DNA of 64,000 bases from Microlunatus soli (lineage in GTDB: Bacteria > Actinomycetota > Actinomycetes > Propionibacteriales > Propionibacteriaceae). Of the stretch, positions 44,569 through 56,600 are shown piece after piece; within the stretch, counting starts at the first letter, position 1, and each line of letters opens with the position of its first letter. The position numbers and the translations under genes were made by a program. A model generated the notes under the pieces. That model searched no databases. It saw nothing but the letters and a program-made list of their open reading frames with translations, and was not told the origin of the DNA. The DNA is taken from NCBI RefSeq assembly GCF_900105385.1, contig NZ_LT629772.1:1550001-1614000 (forward strand), read 5' to 3'.

Positions 44569-45249
44569 CTATCCGCCACCCGCCCCGATCTCGCCCGTCT
44601 CACGAGTCACATGAGTCACAGAATCGTCGATATTTCCGTTCGTTTCCGCCCATCGGCCGTAACGGACCAACTCCGTACGCGGCCGGCGTCGCCTGCTCCG
44701 CGGAGATCCGGAGCGTCGTTCTCCGCCGGCCGGGTACCCGACGCTGAGCACCCCGACCACCGATCGATCCGGCGGGATGGCGAAGCTACCGCGGACCGCT
44801 TGCACCCGATCGGCGGGCACACCGAAGAAGCAGCCGCCGAGCCCGGCGTCGACCACTCCGTACAGCATCGCCATTGCCGCCATCCCGGCATCGACGAACC
44901 AGTACGGTGCCGTCCACGGTTCGGTCGAACGCTCGGTCCACCCCTTGTCCGGCTCGGCGTAACGGTCCAGGTAGGCCTCGGCACTGGACAGCACCAGGAC
45001 CAGCCCGGGCGCGGTCCGCATCCCTCGTAGCCAGCTGTCCGGCTCCCCGCCGTCGCTGGTCGCGGCCCAGAAGCGCTCCCGGTCCGCCGCCGTCGCCAGG
45101 ATCAGGAACGACACCCCCTGGGTGAAGCCGGCCGTCGGCGCCCGCAACCCGAGATCCACCAGACGGTCGAGCAGCCCGTCCGGCAACGGCCGTTCGGGGT
45201 CGTAGTCCCGCACCATTCGGCGCCGCCGCGCCACCTCACCGAACTCCAC
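44569..45249 (-). CDS. Nitroreductase family protein
   Basis: A 226-aa FMN-dependent oxidoreductase. The start MEFGEVARRRRMVRDYD and RAPTAGFTQGVSFLIL carry the FMN-binding Arg/Ser pattern. A central AMAMLYGVVDAGLGGCFFG and the C-terminal VLSVGYPAGGE are also typical. The GTG at 45249 follows GAGGAGG. Located between tatD and rpf on the same strand, 12 bp after tatD. Electron acceptor unknown. Confidence 0.9.
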   Translation of the reverse strand: MEFGEVARRRRMVRDYDPERPLPDGLLDRLVDLGLRAPTAGFTQGVSFLILATAADRERFWAATSDGGEPDSWLRGMRTAPGLVLVLSSAEAYLDRYAEPDKGWTERSTEPWTAPYWFVDAGMAAMAMLYGVVDAGLGGCFFGVPADRVQAVRGSFAIPPDRSVVGVLSVGYPAGGERRSGSPRSRRRRPRTELVRYGRWAETNGNIDDSVTHVTRETGEIGAGGG

Positions 45250-45261
45250 GAGACCTCCTCC

Positions 45262-46173
45262 TCAAACCCGAGCCGGAAGCGGGGTTGGGGGCAGCGTGCC
45301 GAAGGCGGTGGTGGCGTTGGTGTCGAGGGCACGACAGACGGTTTCCAGGTCGGCGCCCAGGACGTCGGCGATCCGGCGGGCCGTGTGCGGGATCAGGTAC
45401 GACGCATTCGGCCGGCCCCGGAACGGCTCGGGTGTCAGGTAGGGCGCGTCGGTCTCGGTCACGATCCGGTCCAACGGGGTGATCGCCAGCGCATCCCGCA
45501 GCGCGGTCGAATTCTTGAACGTGACGGTCCCGCCGAAGGACAGATACGCTCCGCGGTCCAGGCAGGCCCGGGCGAAGTCGGGGTCGCCGGAGAAGCAGTG
45601 CATCACGATCCGATCCGGCAGGCCCTCGGCGTCCAGCACCTCCAGGATGTCGGCATGGGCGTCGCGATCGTGGATCACCAGCGTCCTGTCGTACTGCTTG
45701 GCCAGCGCGATGTGTGCTGCGAAGGAACGTTTCTGGATCTGCTGGCCCGCTTCGTCCCGGGTGCGGAAGTAGTCCAGTCCGGTCTCGCCGACCCCGACCA
45801 CCCGGTCATCGGCGGCGAGCCGTTCGATCTCGGCCAGCCCGTCGTCCAGAGCACTGCCCAACCGGGCGGCGTCGTTGGGATGGATGGCGACCGAGGCCAG
45901 CACGGTCGGCCACCGGTGCGCGGCCTGCACCGCCCAGCGGGAGCCCTCGACATCGCAGCCCACCTGGATGATCCGGGTGACGCCGACCTCGGCCGCCAAC
46001 TCGATCGCGGCCGCCGGTGACAGATCGGTCCGACCGTCGGCGACGTCGAGATGGCAATGCGTGTCGACGACCGGGTGCGGCAACGGTTGCGGTACCGGTG
46101 GATGGTCGAGATTGCGGCGCTGACCTTGTTCGGTGTCGGCCGCCCGGCGCTCCCGCGGTTGCAGATCGTTCAC
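45262..46173 (-). CDS. tatD: TatD family hydrolase (DNase)
   Basis: A 303-aa metal-dependent nuclease of the amidohydrolase fold. Motifs are VVDTHCHLDVADG, AIHPNDAARLG, VGVGETGLDYFRT, LVIHDRDAHAD, IVMHCFSGDPDFA and VTETDAPYLTPEP. An extra N-terminal tail of about 33 residues precedes the domain. Starts with GTG at 46173, six bases after minus-strand TAGGCT, so probably leaderless. First gene of the tatD/nitroreductase/rpf/rsmA run. Confidence 0.94.
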   Translation of the reverse strand: MNDLQPRERRAADTEQGQRRNLDHPPVPQPLPHPVVDTHCHLDVADGRTDLSPAAAIELAAEVGVTRIIQVGCDVEGSRWAVQAAHRWPTVLASVAIHPNDAARLGSALDDGLAEIERLAADDRVVGVGETGLDYFRTRDEAGQQIQKRSFAAHIALAKQYDRTLVIHDRDAHADILEVLDAEGLPDRIVMHCFSGDPDFARACLDRGAYLSFGGTVTFKNSTALRDALAITPLDRIVTETDAPYLTPEPFRGRPNASYLIPHTARRIADVLGADLETVCRALDTNATTAFGTLPPTPLPARV

Positions 46174-46179
46174 CCCGAC

Positions 46180-46185
46180 AGCCTA
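46180..46185 (-). promoter_or_regulatory. Leaderless -10 of tatD
   Basis: Minus-strand TAGGCT followed by six bases and the GTG at 46173. Confidence 0.5.
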
Positions 46186-46219
46186 GGAACTCCTCCGGCC
46201 GCCGCCGATCCGGCCGCCC

Positions 46220-46289
46220 CTTCCCGCACCAGTTACGACTTCCCGCAGCGCGTGCACTGGGTGCGGGAATTCGTAGATCGTGCGGGAAG
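46220..46289. repeat. Imperfect 70-bp palindrome with alternating TTCCCGCA/TGCGGGAA
   Basis: The left half CTTCCCGCACCAGTTACGAC and the reverse complement of the right half agree except for a 4-base bubble and two single changes. It fills most of the gap between rsmI and tatD. Confidence 0.8.
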
Positions 46290-46298
46290 AATGGAGGG

Positions 46299-47150
46299 TC
46301 AGGGTTGGTTGCGGGCGGCGAGGGCGGCCTCGTACAGCGCGTTCTTGGCCAGACCGTGCCGCTCGGCGACCACCGCGACCGCCGGTTTGAGGCGCATCCC
46401 GCCGGCCACGAGTTCGGTCACCTCGCCGACCGCGTCGACGCTGTCGGTTGTGGTGGCCGGTGCACCGTCCACCACAATCGTGACCTCACCCCGTACGCCG
46501 TCGGCAGCCCACTGGGCGAGCTCGGCCAGCGGACCGCGCCGGATCTCCTCGTAGGTCTTGGTGAGCTCCCGGCAGACCGCCGCTCGCCGATCGGCACCGA
46601 AGGCGGTCGCCAGCGCGGTCAGCGCGTCAGCGGTCCGATGCGGCGCTTCGAAGAACACCAGGGTCCGCGGCTCGGTGGCCAGTTCGTCGAGTCGGCGCTG
46701 CCGTTCGCCGCCCTTGCGTGGCAGGAAGCCTTCGAAGCAGAACCGGTCGACCGGCAGTCCGGAGACGGCGAGCGCGGTCAGCACCGCCGACGGCCCCGGT
46801 ACGGCGGTCACCCGGACGCCGGCGTCAACGGCGGCCGCGACCAGCCGATACCCCGGGTCGGAGACCGACGGCATTCCGGCGTCGGTGACCAGCAGCAGTC
46901 GGGCGCCCGCCTCGACCTCGGCCAACAGCTGCCCGGTCCGCCCCGCCTCATTGCCCTCGAAGTAGGACACCACCCGTGCCGTGGTCGTCACGGCGAGCCG
47001 CTGCAGCAGGTTCTGCAGTCGCCGGGTGTCCTCGGCGGCGATCACGTCGGCCGACCGCAACTCCTCGATCAGCCGTGGACTGGCGTCCCGGCTGTCACCG
47101 ATCGGCGTCGCGGCCAGCACGACCAGGCCGGTGTCCTCGTTCTGCGTCAC
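46299..47150 (-). CDS. rsmI: 16S rRNA (cytidine(1402)-2'-O)-methyltransferase
   Basis: Methylates the 2'-OH of C1402 in the decoding centre. A 283-aa SAM-dependent enzyme of the tetrapyrrole-methylase fold. Typical segments are [67 protein letters not shown] and [19 protein letters not shown] place the start at GTG 47150 (VTQNEDTG); GTG 47168 would add six residues. Neither has a strong ribosome site. Confidence 0.95.
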   Translation of the reverse strand: MTQNEDTGLVVLAATPIGDSRDASPRLIEELRSADVIAAEDTRRLQNLLQRLAVTTTARVVSYFEGNEAGRTGQLLAEVEAGARLLLVTDAGMPSVSDPGYRLVAAAVDAGVRVTAVPGPSAVLTALAVSGLPVDRFCFEGFLPRKGGERQRRLDELATEPRTLVFFEAPHRTADALTALATAFGADRRAAVCRELTKTYEEIRRGPLAELAQWAADGVRGEVTIVVDGAPATTTDSVDAVGEVTELVAGGMRLKPAVAVVAERHGLAKNALYEAALAARNQP

Positions 47151-47264
47151 CGGGCAAGCCTGGCACACGCGGACACCAGGCGATCTGCGATGTCATCGGC
47201 GGTCGGCCGGGGCCGGTCACGCCTGAGGCGCCCCGGCGGATCGGATTGAGATCGCGTTCTGCAG

Positions 47265-47423
47265 AGGAGACTGCTGAACAATCTGCCCTGCTGCGCGGTG
47301 CGCTGCACGCACATCGGCGGCGTTGCACTCCTTCAACGTGCTGACGCACGACCTCAGTCGCGCGCCTTGCCGCTGCACGCACATCGCACCGCTCGCGACG
47401 GGCACATTGTTCAGCACCCTCCT
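47265..47423 (+). repeat. ~160-bp structured dispersed element, copy R3
   Basis: Arms TGCTGAACAATCTGCCC (47272-47288) and GGGCACATTGTTCAGCA (47400-47416) pair in 16 of 17 positions and extend outward. The core CATCGGCGGCGTTGC starts at offset 47, identical in position to R2. Internal hairpins GTGC-GCT-GCAC and CGTGC-TGAC-GCACG differ in sequence from the R1/R2 hairpins at the same places. Confidence 0.7.
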
Positions 47424-47461
47424 GGCTGGGCGGCAACTGAGCGGGCCGCCGTCCGGCCACC

Positions 47462-47467
47462 TACTAT
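47462..47467 (+). promoter_or_regulatory. Leaderless -10 of pmt
   Basis: TACTAT, six bases, then the GTG at 47474; no ribosome site. Confidence 0.55.
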
Positions 47468-47473
47468 GTCGGC

Positions 47474-49195
47474 GTGACGGAAGAGGCGACGGCCGGGCGG
47501 TCACGGTTCGGCGCCCCACCCGCGACGGATCGGGCCGCGCTCGACGAAGGTCCCGGTGACCCGGGACCGGGTGCGATGGTGCCCGATCGTCCCTCGTACG
47601 CGTTGATCCGGCGGCCGCGACCGGCGACACCGCCGACCACGATCGAACGGCTCCGCTCCCCGATGCCGACAGACCGGCTGATCGGCTGGCTGGCCACCCT
47701 GGTGATCACCGCGATCGCGTTCGTGATCCGGCTGGTCCATCTCGGCCGGCCCGGCTACATCGTGTTCGACGAGACCTACTACGCCAAGGACGCCTGGTCG
47801 CTGCTCAAACACGGTTACGAGCGCAACTGGCCGGACAACGCCAACACCGTCCTGGCCTCCGGTCGGACGCCGACTCTGCAGGATTCCGCCGAGTTCATCG
47901 TGCACCCGCCGGTCGGCAAGTGGCTGATCGCCGGTGGCGAGCAGCTGTTCGGGATGAACTCGTTCGGCTGGCGCTTCAGCTCGCTGGTCTTCGGTTCGTT
48001 GTTGATCTTGATCACGATCCGGCTGGTCCGCCGGGTCAGCAGGTCGACCATGATCGGCTGCATCGCCGGCCTGTTGCTGACCGTCGACGGGCTGAGCTTC
48101 GTGATGTCCCGGATCGCACTGCTGGACATCTTCCTGGCCTTCTTCATCGTCGCCGGGGTCGCCTGTCTGGCGGCCGACCGGGACTGGTTCCGCGGCCGGC
48201 TGGCCGATCATCTGGTCCGGATCGGCAAACCCGACCTCGGCCAGGATTACGGTCCGCTGGTGCTGTTCCGTCCGTGGCGGTTGCTGGCCGGTCTGATGTT
48301 CGGGCTGGCCGTCGGCACCAAGTGGAACGCGATGTACGTGATCGCCGCGTTCTGCCTGCTGGCCCTGGCCTGGGATGTCGGCGCCCGCCGGCTGGCCGGC
48401 GCCGGTCGCCGGTCGGCCCGGGCGATCATCTCCGACGGCGTACCGGCGTTCGTGTCGGTCGTCGTGGTCGCCGCGATCGTGTACGTCGCCAGCTGGACCA
48501 ACTGGTTCGTCACCGCCGGTGGCTACGACCGGCAGTGGGGTGCGGAAAACCCCGAGGCTCGGACGACCCGAACCTTCGGCGAAGCGATCGCGTCCTTCCT
48601 GCACTACCAACGCGACATCTACAACTTCCACACCGGCGACTACATCAATCACCAGACCCACACCTACAACGCCAATCCGGCCGGCTGGTTGGTGATCGCC
48701 CGCACCATCGGCATCGATGCGGTCAACGACATCAAGCCCGGCACCGACGGCTGCCACGCCACCGGCGAGAACTGTCTGCGGGTGATCAGCGGGATCGGCA
48801 CCCCGGTGCTCTGGTGGGGCGCGGTGATCGCGCTGGTGGTCGCACTGATCCTCTGGGTGGGTGGCCGGGACTGGCGCTTCGGCATCCCGATCGTCGGTGT
48901 CCTGAGCGCCTGGCTGCCCTGGTTCCAGTACACCGACCGGCCGCAGTTCTTCTTCTACGCGATCACCATCATCCCGTTCTCGGCGATGGCCGTGGCACTG
49001 TGTCTGGGCTTATTGATCGGACCGAAGCCGCAGACGCCGCAGCAACAGCGGCGACGGATGATCGGAGGTGTGGTCGCCGGCGCGTTCGTCGCCCTGGTGG
49101 CGGTCAACTTCGCCTACATCTACCCGGTGCTGACCGATCAGTTACTGCCGTACAGCAAGTGGTTGGCCCGAATGTGGTTCCGCGGTTGGATCTGA
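47474..49195 (+). CDS. pmt: Polyprenyl-phosphate-mannose:protein O-mannosyltransferase (GT39)
   Basis: A 573-aa integral membrane enzyme that transfers mannose from polyprenyl-phosphate to exported proteins. A cytoplasmic Pro-rich N-terminus is followed by the first helix and the GT39 motif YIVFDETYYAKDAWSLLKHG with the catalytic DE pair. Further marks are IVHPPVGKWLIAGGEQLFG, GLMFGLAVGTKWNAMYVIA, and HTYNANPAGWLVIAR in the large loop. About ten hydrophobic helices. In actinobacteria this gene is often divergent from rsmI, as here. Confidence 0.95.
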   Translation: MTEEATAGRSRFGAPPATDRAALDEGPGDPGPGAMVPDRPSYALIRRPRPATPPTTIERLRSPMPTDRLIGWLATLVITAIAFVIRLVHLGRPGYIVFDETYYAKDAWSLLKHGYERNWPDNANTVLASGRTPTLQDSAEFIVHPPVGKWLIAGGEQLFGMNSFGWRFSSLVFGSLLILITIRLVRRVSRSTMIGCIAGLLLTVDGLSFVMSRIALLDIFLAFFIVAGVACLAADRDWFRGRLADHLVRIGKPDLGQDYGPLVLFRPWRLLAGLMFGLAVGTKWNAMYVIAAFCLLALAWDVGARRLAGAGRRSARAIISDGVPAFVSVVVVAAIVYVASWTNWFVTAGGYDRQWGAENPEARTTRTFGEAIASFLHYQRDIYNFHTGDYINHQTHTYNANPAGWLVIARTIGIDAVNDIKPGTDGCHATGENCLRVISGIGTPVLWWGAVIALVVALILWVGGRDWRFGIPIVGVLSAWLPWFQYTDRPQFFFYAITIIPFSAMAVALCLGLLIGPKPQTPQQQRRRMIGGVVAGAFVALVAVNFAYIYPVLTDQLLPYSKWLARMWFRGWI

Positions 49196-49261
49196 TCCGG
49201 TCGTCGCCCGGGGCACCGGAAATGTGGCTGGTTGGGCGTCCCCGGCTATCGTGGCTCCGCG

Positions 49262-50299
49262 ATGATTGGACTGAACCGACGCCACCCCGGCAGGCTGCTG
49301 GCGATTCCCGTGCTGCTGCTGTTCACCGTGCTGACCGCCTGCAGCGGTGCCGGCGGACAGGCACCGAGCAGTACGCCGACCCCGTCCGCGGCCGCGGCGG
49401 TCACCGTCAACAGCCAGCCGCGCAGCGTGGTCGCCTCGGGCGGTGAGCTGCGGCTCCCGGTCGGCGGATTCGGTGACCAGTGGAATCCGCTGCACGCCGA
49501 CGCCGACGCCGACACCCGGTTGATCACCAGCACCCTGCTGCCGCGACTGTTCAACGACGACGGCACCGGCAACCCGTCACCCAATCCCGATTACCTGTCC
49601 GCGGTGAACGCCACCGGCGACAATCCGCAGGTGGTCACCTACACGCTCAACCCGGGCGCCGTCTGGGGCGACGGCAAGGCGATCAGCGCGGCGGACTTCA
49701 TCGCCGACTGGCAGGCCTGCAACGGGCAGAACGTCAGCTTCAAATGCGCCGACACCAAGGGCATGGCCGAGGTCGCCTCGGTGAAGCAGGGCAGCACCGC
49801 CCAGCAGGTGGTCGTCACCTATCGCGGCGCGTACGACGACTGGCCGTCCACGTTCAACACCTTGCTGCCGGCAGCGGGGGTCAAGGACCCGGAGACGTTC
49901 AACGACGGCTGGAAGTCGCTGACCAAGGTGTCGGACTGGACCGCCGGCCCGTTCCAGGTCGACCGACTGGACGACCGCGAGGGTCTGCTGACGGAGAAGC
50001 CGAATGCCGAGTGGTGGGGCGACCAGCCGAAGCTGGCCCAGCTCACCTTCCGCCGGTTCGCGGCCAAGGACCGGATCAACGCGCTGAAGCAGAACCGGAT
50101 CGATGCCGTCGACCTGACCGCCGATTCCAGCAAGTCCGCCGAGATCAGCAAGATCGCCAACTGCGAGGTCCGCGAGGCCTCCGTGCCCGGCGGCACCAGC
50201 CAGTTCGTCGCTACCCGGCGGTCACTGGCCAACTACGGGGCGTTCGGCAAGTCCTCGGTGATCTGGCCGGACGTCGGCTACCTGCCCCCGACCTCCTGA
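49262..50299 (+). CDS. Family 5 ABC substrate-binding lipoprotein, internally shortened
   Basis: A 345-aa lipoprotein with signal LLAIPVLLLFTVLTAC ending in a lipobox. The N-terminal lobe (FGDQWNPLHADADADTRLIT ... PGAVWGDGKAISAADFIADW) and the domain-I return segment (DWTAGPFQVDRLDDREGLLTEKPNAEWW) are normal. Full family members have over 500 residues. Here the sequence jumps from IDAVDLTADSSKSAEISKI to a typical extreme C-terminus (RRSLANYGAFGKSSVIWPDV), as if about 150-200 residues of lobe II had been lost in frame. It may be non-functional for transport. No transporter subunits adjacent. The ATG at 49262 follows TATCGT by 9 nt. Confidence 0.75.
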   Translation: MIGLNRRHPGRLLAIPVLLLFTVLTACSGAGGQAPSSTPTPSAAAAVTVNSQPRSVVASGGELRLPVGGFGDQWNPLHADADADTRLITSTLLPRLFNDDGTGNPSPNPDYLSAVNATGDNPQVVTYTLNPGAVWGDGKAISAADFIADWQACNGQNVSFKCADTKGMAEVASVKQGSTAQQVVVTYRGAYDDWPSTFNTLLPAAGVKDPETFNDGWKSLTKVSDWTAGPFQVDRLDDREGLLTEKPNAEWWGDQPKLAQLTFRRFAAKDRINALKQNRIDAVDLTADSSKSAEISKIANCEVREASVPGGTSQFVATRRSLANYGAFGKSSVIWPDVGYLPPTS

Positions 50300-50336
50300 C
50301 TCCTGACCGACCGGTCGTCGGCGTACCCCTCGGCGC

Positions 50337-50560
50337 ATTTCTCAGCAGCTGTTACCGAATCGCCCCTCCAACTCGACCCGGCAGGGACTTTTCGCAGCAG
50401 GTGATACGAAACGCACCGGCTTTCGTCCAGCCCGGAGCACCCCGTACGCGCCGCCGCACGCCCGACCCAGGCAGCGGCCAGATCCCAGCACGTGGCGCCA
50501 TATCGCCGCTGGATCTCGACTCGGCGGGGAGTTTTCGCACCATGTGATACGAAACGCGCC
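50337..50560. repeat. Three-copy direct repeat cluster
   Basis: Copies at 50337-50366, 50387-50417 and 50530-50560 share TTTTCGCAGCAGGTGATACG followed by AAACGC; the second and third also share about 18 preceding bases. They fill the gap between two convergent genes. Confidence 0.8.
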
Positions 50561-50577
50561 CCGCCGGGCCGCAGAGG

Positions 50578-53529
<2,952 letters not shown>

Positions 53530-53561
53530 CTATCGCCTCCGAGCGACGGACGGCACATCGG

Positions 53562-53581
53562 GATCGTGAACGTTCACGATC
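53562..53581. promoter_or_regulatory. LacI/GalR-type operator
   Basis: GATCGTGAACGTTCACGATC is a perfect 20-bp palindrome with the central TGAACGTTCA typical of LacI-family sites. It is placed between the LuxR gene's 3' end and the beta-galactosidase start. No LacI gene is in the window. Confidence 0.75.
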
Positions 53582-53621
53582 AGGGACGGTCCGCGAGTTG
53601 TCGTCGCTGTCCGCCGGCCGC

Positions 53622-56600
53622 TCAGGGTCGACCGGCGCGAAACACCGCCGCCGCCTCACCACGGCTGCCGACGCCGAGCTTGGCCAGAATGTTGGACACG
53701 TGCACGCTGGCGGTCTTGGTCGAGATCACCAACTGCTGGCCGATCTGTCGGTTGGAGAGTCCATCGGCCACCAACGTCAGCACTTCCTGCTCGCGCGGGG
53801 TCAGCCCTCCCCCGACGTCAGGCTGCGGACTGTCGCCCGACCGGACGCCCTTCGGGTCGTCGGCGAACGCGGCATCGCAGAATTCGACGACCCACCGCTG
53901 CAGCAGCCGCAGCCCCATCCGGTCGGCGAGCTCACGAGCGACCTGCGCGCTGCGGCGCGCCTCGTCGTGCTGCCCGTCGGCGAGTTGGCTGGCGGCCGAT
54001 CGCAGGGTGGCGTAACCGATCATGTGTGGCGGTGCGGCCGCCGCACGCATCGTCGCGATTGCCGACGTCCACTGCTGCGTCGAGGCGCGCAACTCGGCCT
54101 CGATGTAACTGGCCCACTGCCGGGTGATCGGCAACGTGTCACGGAAGATCATCCGTTGCCTCAGCCAGGGCGCCCAATCGGCCGGTCGTCCGTCGGCCCG
54201 TCCGTACGCCATCGCCGCGACACCGAGCGCCGGTAGGTCGTGCCCGAGCTCGGCCCACGGCAGGGTGTCCAACGTCCGGCGTTCGATGTCCCAGGCACCG
54301 ACCGGATCACCATTGGCCAATGCCACCTCGGCCAGACTCTGTTGCAGGGCAGCGAAATACTGCGGTCCGGTGGCAGCCAGTTGGGAGTGCGCACTGATCT
54401 CGCAGAGGATCTCCGCGGCCGCGTCGGCGTCGTCGTCGACCCAGAGCAGGATCGATGCCAACAGCCTCCGCTGATGCACCCAGTGGTTGCCCGGCGGGCT
54501 CAGCTTCAGCGCCCACTCCACCAGCTCCCGGGCACGACTCCAATCGCCGAGCGCCATCGCCGCTTCGGCAGCGTTGCCGGCCAGCATCACTCCGCTGCGC
54601 CGTTCCTGCCCGAGACGGCCGGCGACGTCGCGTGCGCGAACGGCCACGTCGAAGGATTCCCGATAGCGGCCCGTCTGATACAACGTGTCGGAGCAGTTGA
54701 TGGAATGTCGCAGTCGCACGTTGTCGCTGACCGGCGACAGGGCGCCCGCCTGATCCAGTTCGGTCCAGCCCTGCTCGGGATCGACGTCCAGCACGATCAG
54801 GGCGCTGCCCAGGGTGTTCCGGGCATGCGCCTCCAGACCGATGGCGTCGACCTGTCGAGCGGCCACGATCGCCTCCCTAGCCGCCTCGATCGAGGCCGGC
54901 TTGTGCAGCAGCAACAACCGTGCCGCACGCATCGTGAGCACGTCGGCGAGCCGCCGGGTCGGCGGCTCGCGGGGAACCAGAGACAACGCACGGTCGACCG
55001 TTTCCAGGGCACCGGGCTGCATCAGATTCTGCAGCACCCGACTCTTCTCCGAGAGCCGGTCGGCCGCGGTCAGCGGATCGGTCTCCTCGTCGGTCAGCCG
55101 CAGTGCCTCGTCCAGCAACGCCAGCGCACGCTCCGGCTCACCGGCGTCGGCGGCGGACGAGGCTGCCTCGTCCAGCAGCGTCAGCAGCGGTGCCGCGATC
55201 CGGTCGGCGTCCGGCACGACCTCGTGCAGCTCGAGCGCTCGTTCGTAGAGCCGCAGCGCCTCGCTGAAGCCGTACCGCTGCAACCGGGCGGCGGCGACCG
55301 ACCAGCGCAGTGCCTCGGCGTTGTCCCGAGCCGCGTACCAGTGTCGGGCCAGTTCGACCGCGCGGACCGATTCCGGCAGCGTCGGCCCGACACTCATTCC
55401 CTCCAACGACGGCGCGTACGCCCGATGCATCCGAGTCCGTTCGCCGGGCAACAGATCGTCGTCCAGCACTTCTCGCATCAGTGCATGCCGAAAGGCGTAC
55501 CCACTGCTGTCAGGGATCAGCAGGTTGGCTTCGACCGCTTCCCGCAGCGTCGATTCCAGCTCGCCGGCGGGCAGCTCAGCCACGGCGGCTATCAGATCAT
55601 GCTCGACCCGGTTGCCGCCGATCGCCAACAGTCGCAGCAGCCGCTGGCATTCCTCGCCGACCCGGGACACCCGCAGCAGCAGCGTGTCCCGGAGAGTTTC
55701 CGGCAGATCGGAGCCGACGCTGCTGCTGGCCCGGGCCAATTCGACCGCAAAGTAGGGGATCCCGCCGCTGGCTCGGACCACCCTCTTGATCAAGGACCGT
55801 TGCTCGTCGGCAACGCCGAGGGCCGCCGATCCGCTGGTGATCAATTGCTCGACCTCGGCGGCGCCCAACGGTCCGACCTCGACGCGGGTCACCACCGGCA
55901 GCCGGCCGAGCTCGGCCAGGAACGGCCGCAGCGGATGTCGCCGGGTCAGTTCGTCGGTCCGATAGGTCAAGATCAACATCACCGGCACCGGTCCGATGGC
56001 CCGGAGCAGGAACTCGATCAGATGGCGGCTCGAGTCGTCGGCCCAGTGCAGGTCCTCAATGACGATCAACAGCGGCGCACGCCGCGCCGCCTCTTCGATC
56101 AGACCGGCGATCGTCTCGAACAGGCGCAGCCGGGTCTGCGCACCACCGGCATCGACGGGTTCCTGCGGATCGCCGAATTCGGGGATCAACCAGCACAGCT
56201 CGGCGGCTCCGGCGCCGGCCCACTCCAACAGTGTGGCCTCGGTGAAGCGGTGCGCAAGATCGTGGAGGAGACCGACCACCGGCGCGTACGGGAGTCCCTC
56301 GCCGCCGAGCGGTACGCATTCGCCACGGGCGATCGTCAGGCCGGCGACGTCGCGGTCGGCGATCGCGGCTGCGGCGTTGACCAGGCTGGTCTTGCCGACC
56401 CCGGCCTCGCCGCCGACCAGCGCACAGCCGAAGCCGCCGTCGAAGGCAGCATCGCGGATGCCGTGCAGTCGTTCCAACTCGGGCATGCGACCGACGATCG
56501 ACGTCGCATCCGACAGACCGGACGCACGGTCTGCGAATGCGACGTGATCGTCGTCGCCACGGCCGACCGGCGGATGGCCGGCCGCATCTGACACCACGAC

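Larger units (their letters stand above)
47151..47473. other. 323-bp divergent intergenic region containing element R3
   Basis: Lies between the divergent rsmI and pmt genes. It contains the ~160-bp structured element R3 (47265-47423) and the pmt -10. No small coding sequence is credible. Confidence 0.7.

Noticed and set aside
26149-47423. The ~160-bp elements as classical MITEs
   Set aside because: Terminal inverted repeats differ between copies and no clear target-site duplication was seen; a structure-conserving model fits better.
47501-48757. A 418-codon minus-strand frame inside pmt
   Set aside because: Antisense shadow; pmt has strong family motifs and membrane helices.
50337-50560. 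Direct repeats as a possible CRISPR array
   Set aside because: Only three imperfect units with very unequal spacing and no cas genes in the window.
54240-56591. A 783-codon plus-strand open frame opposite the LuxR regulator
   Set aside because: Composition is that of an antisense shadow (Arg/Gln/Gly-rich, no domain), and the minus-strand gene is unambiguous.
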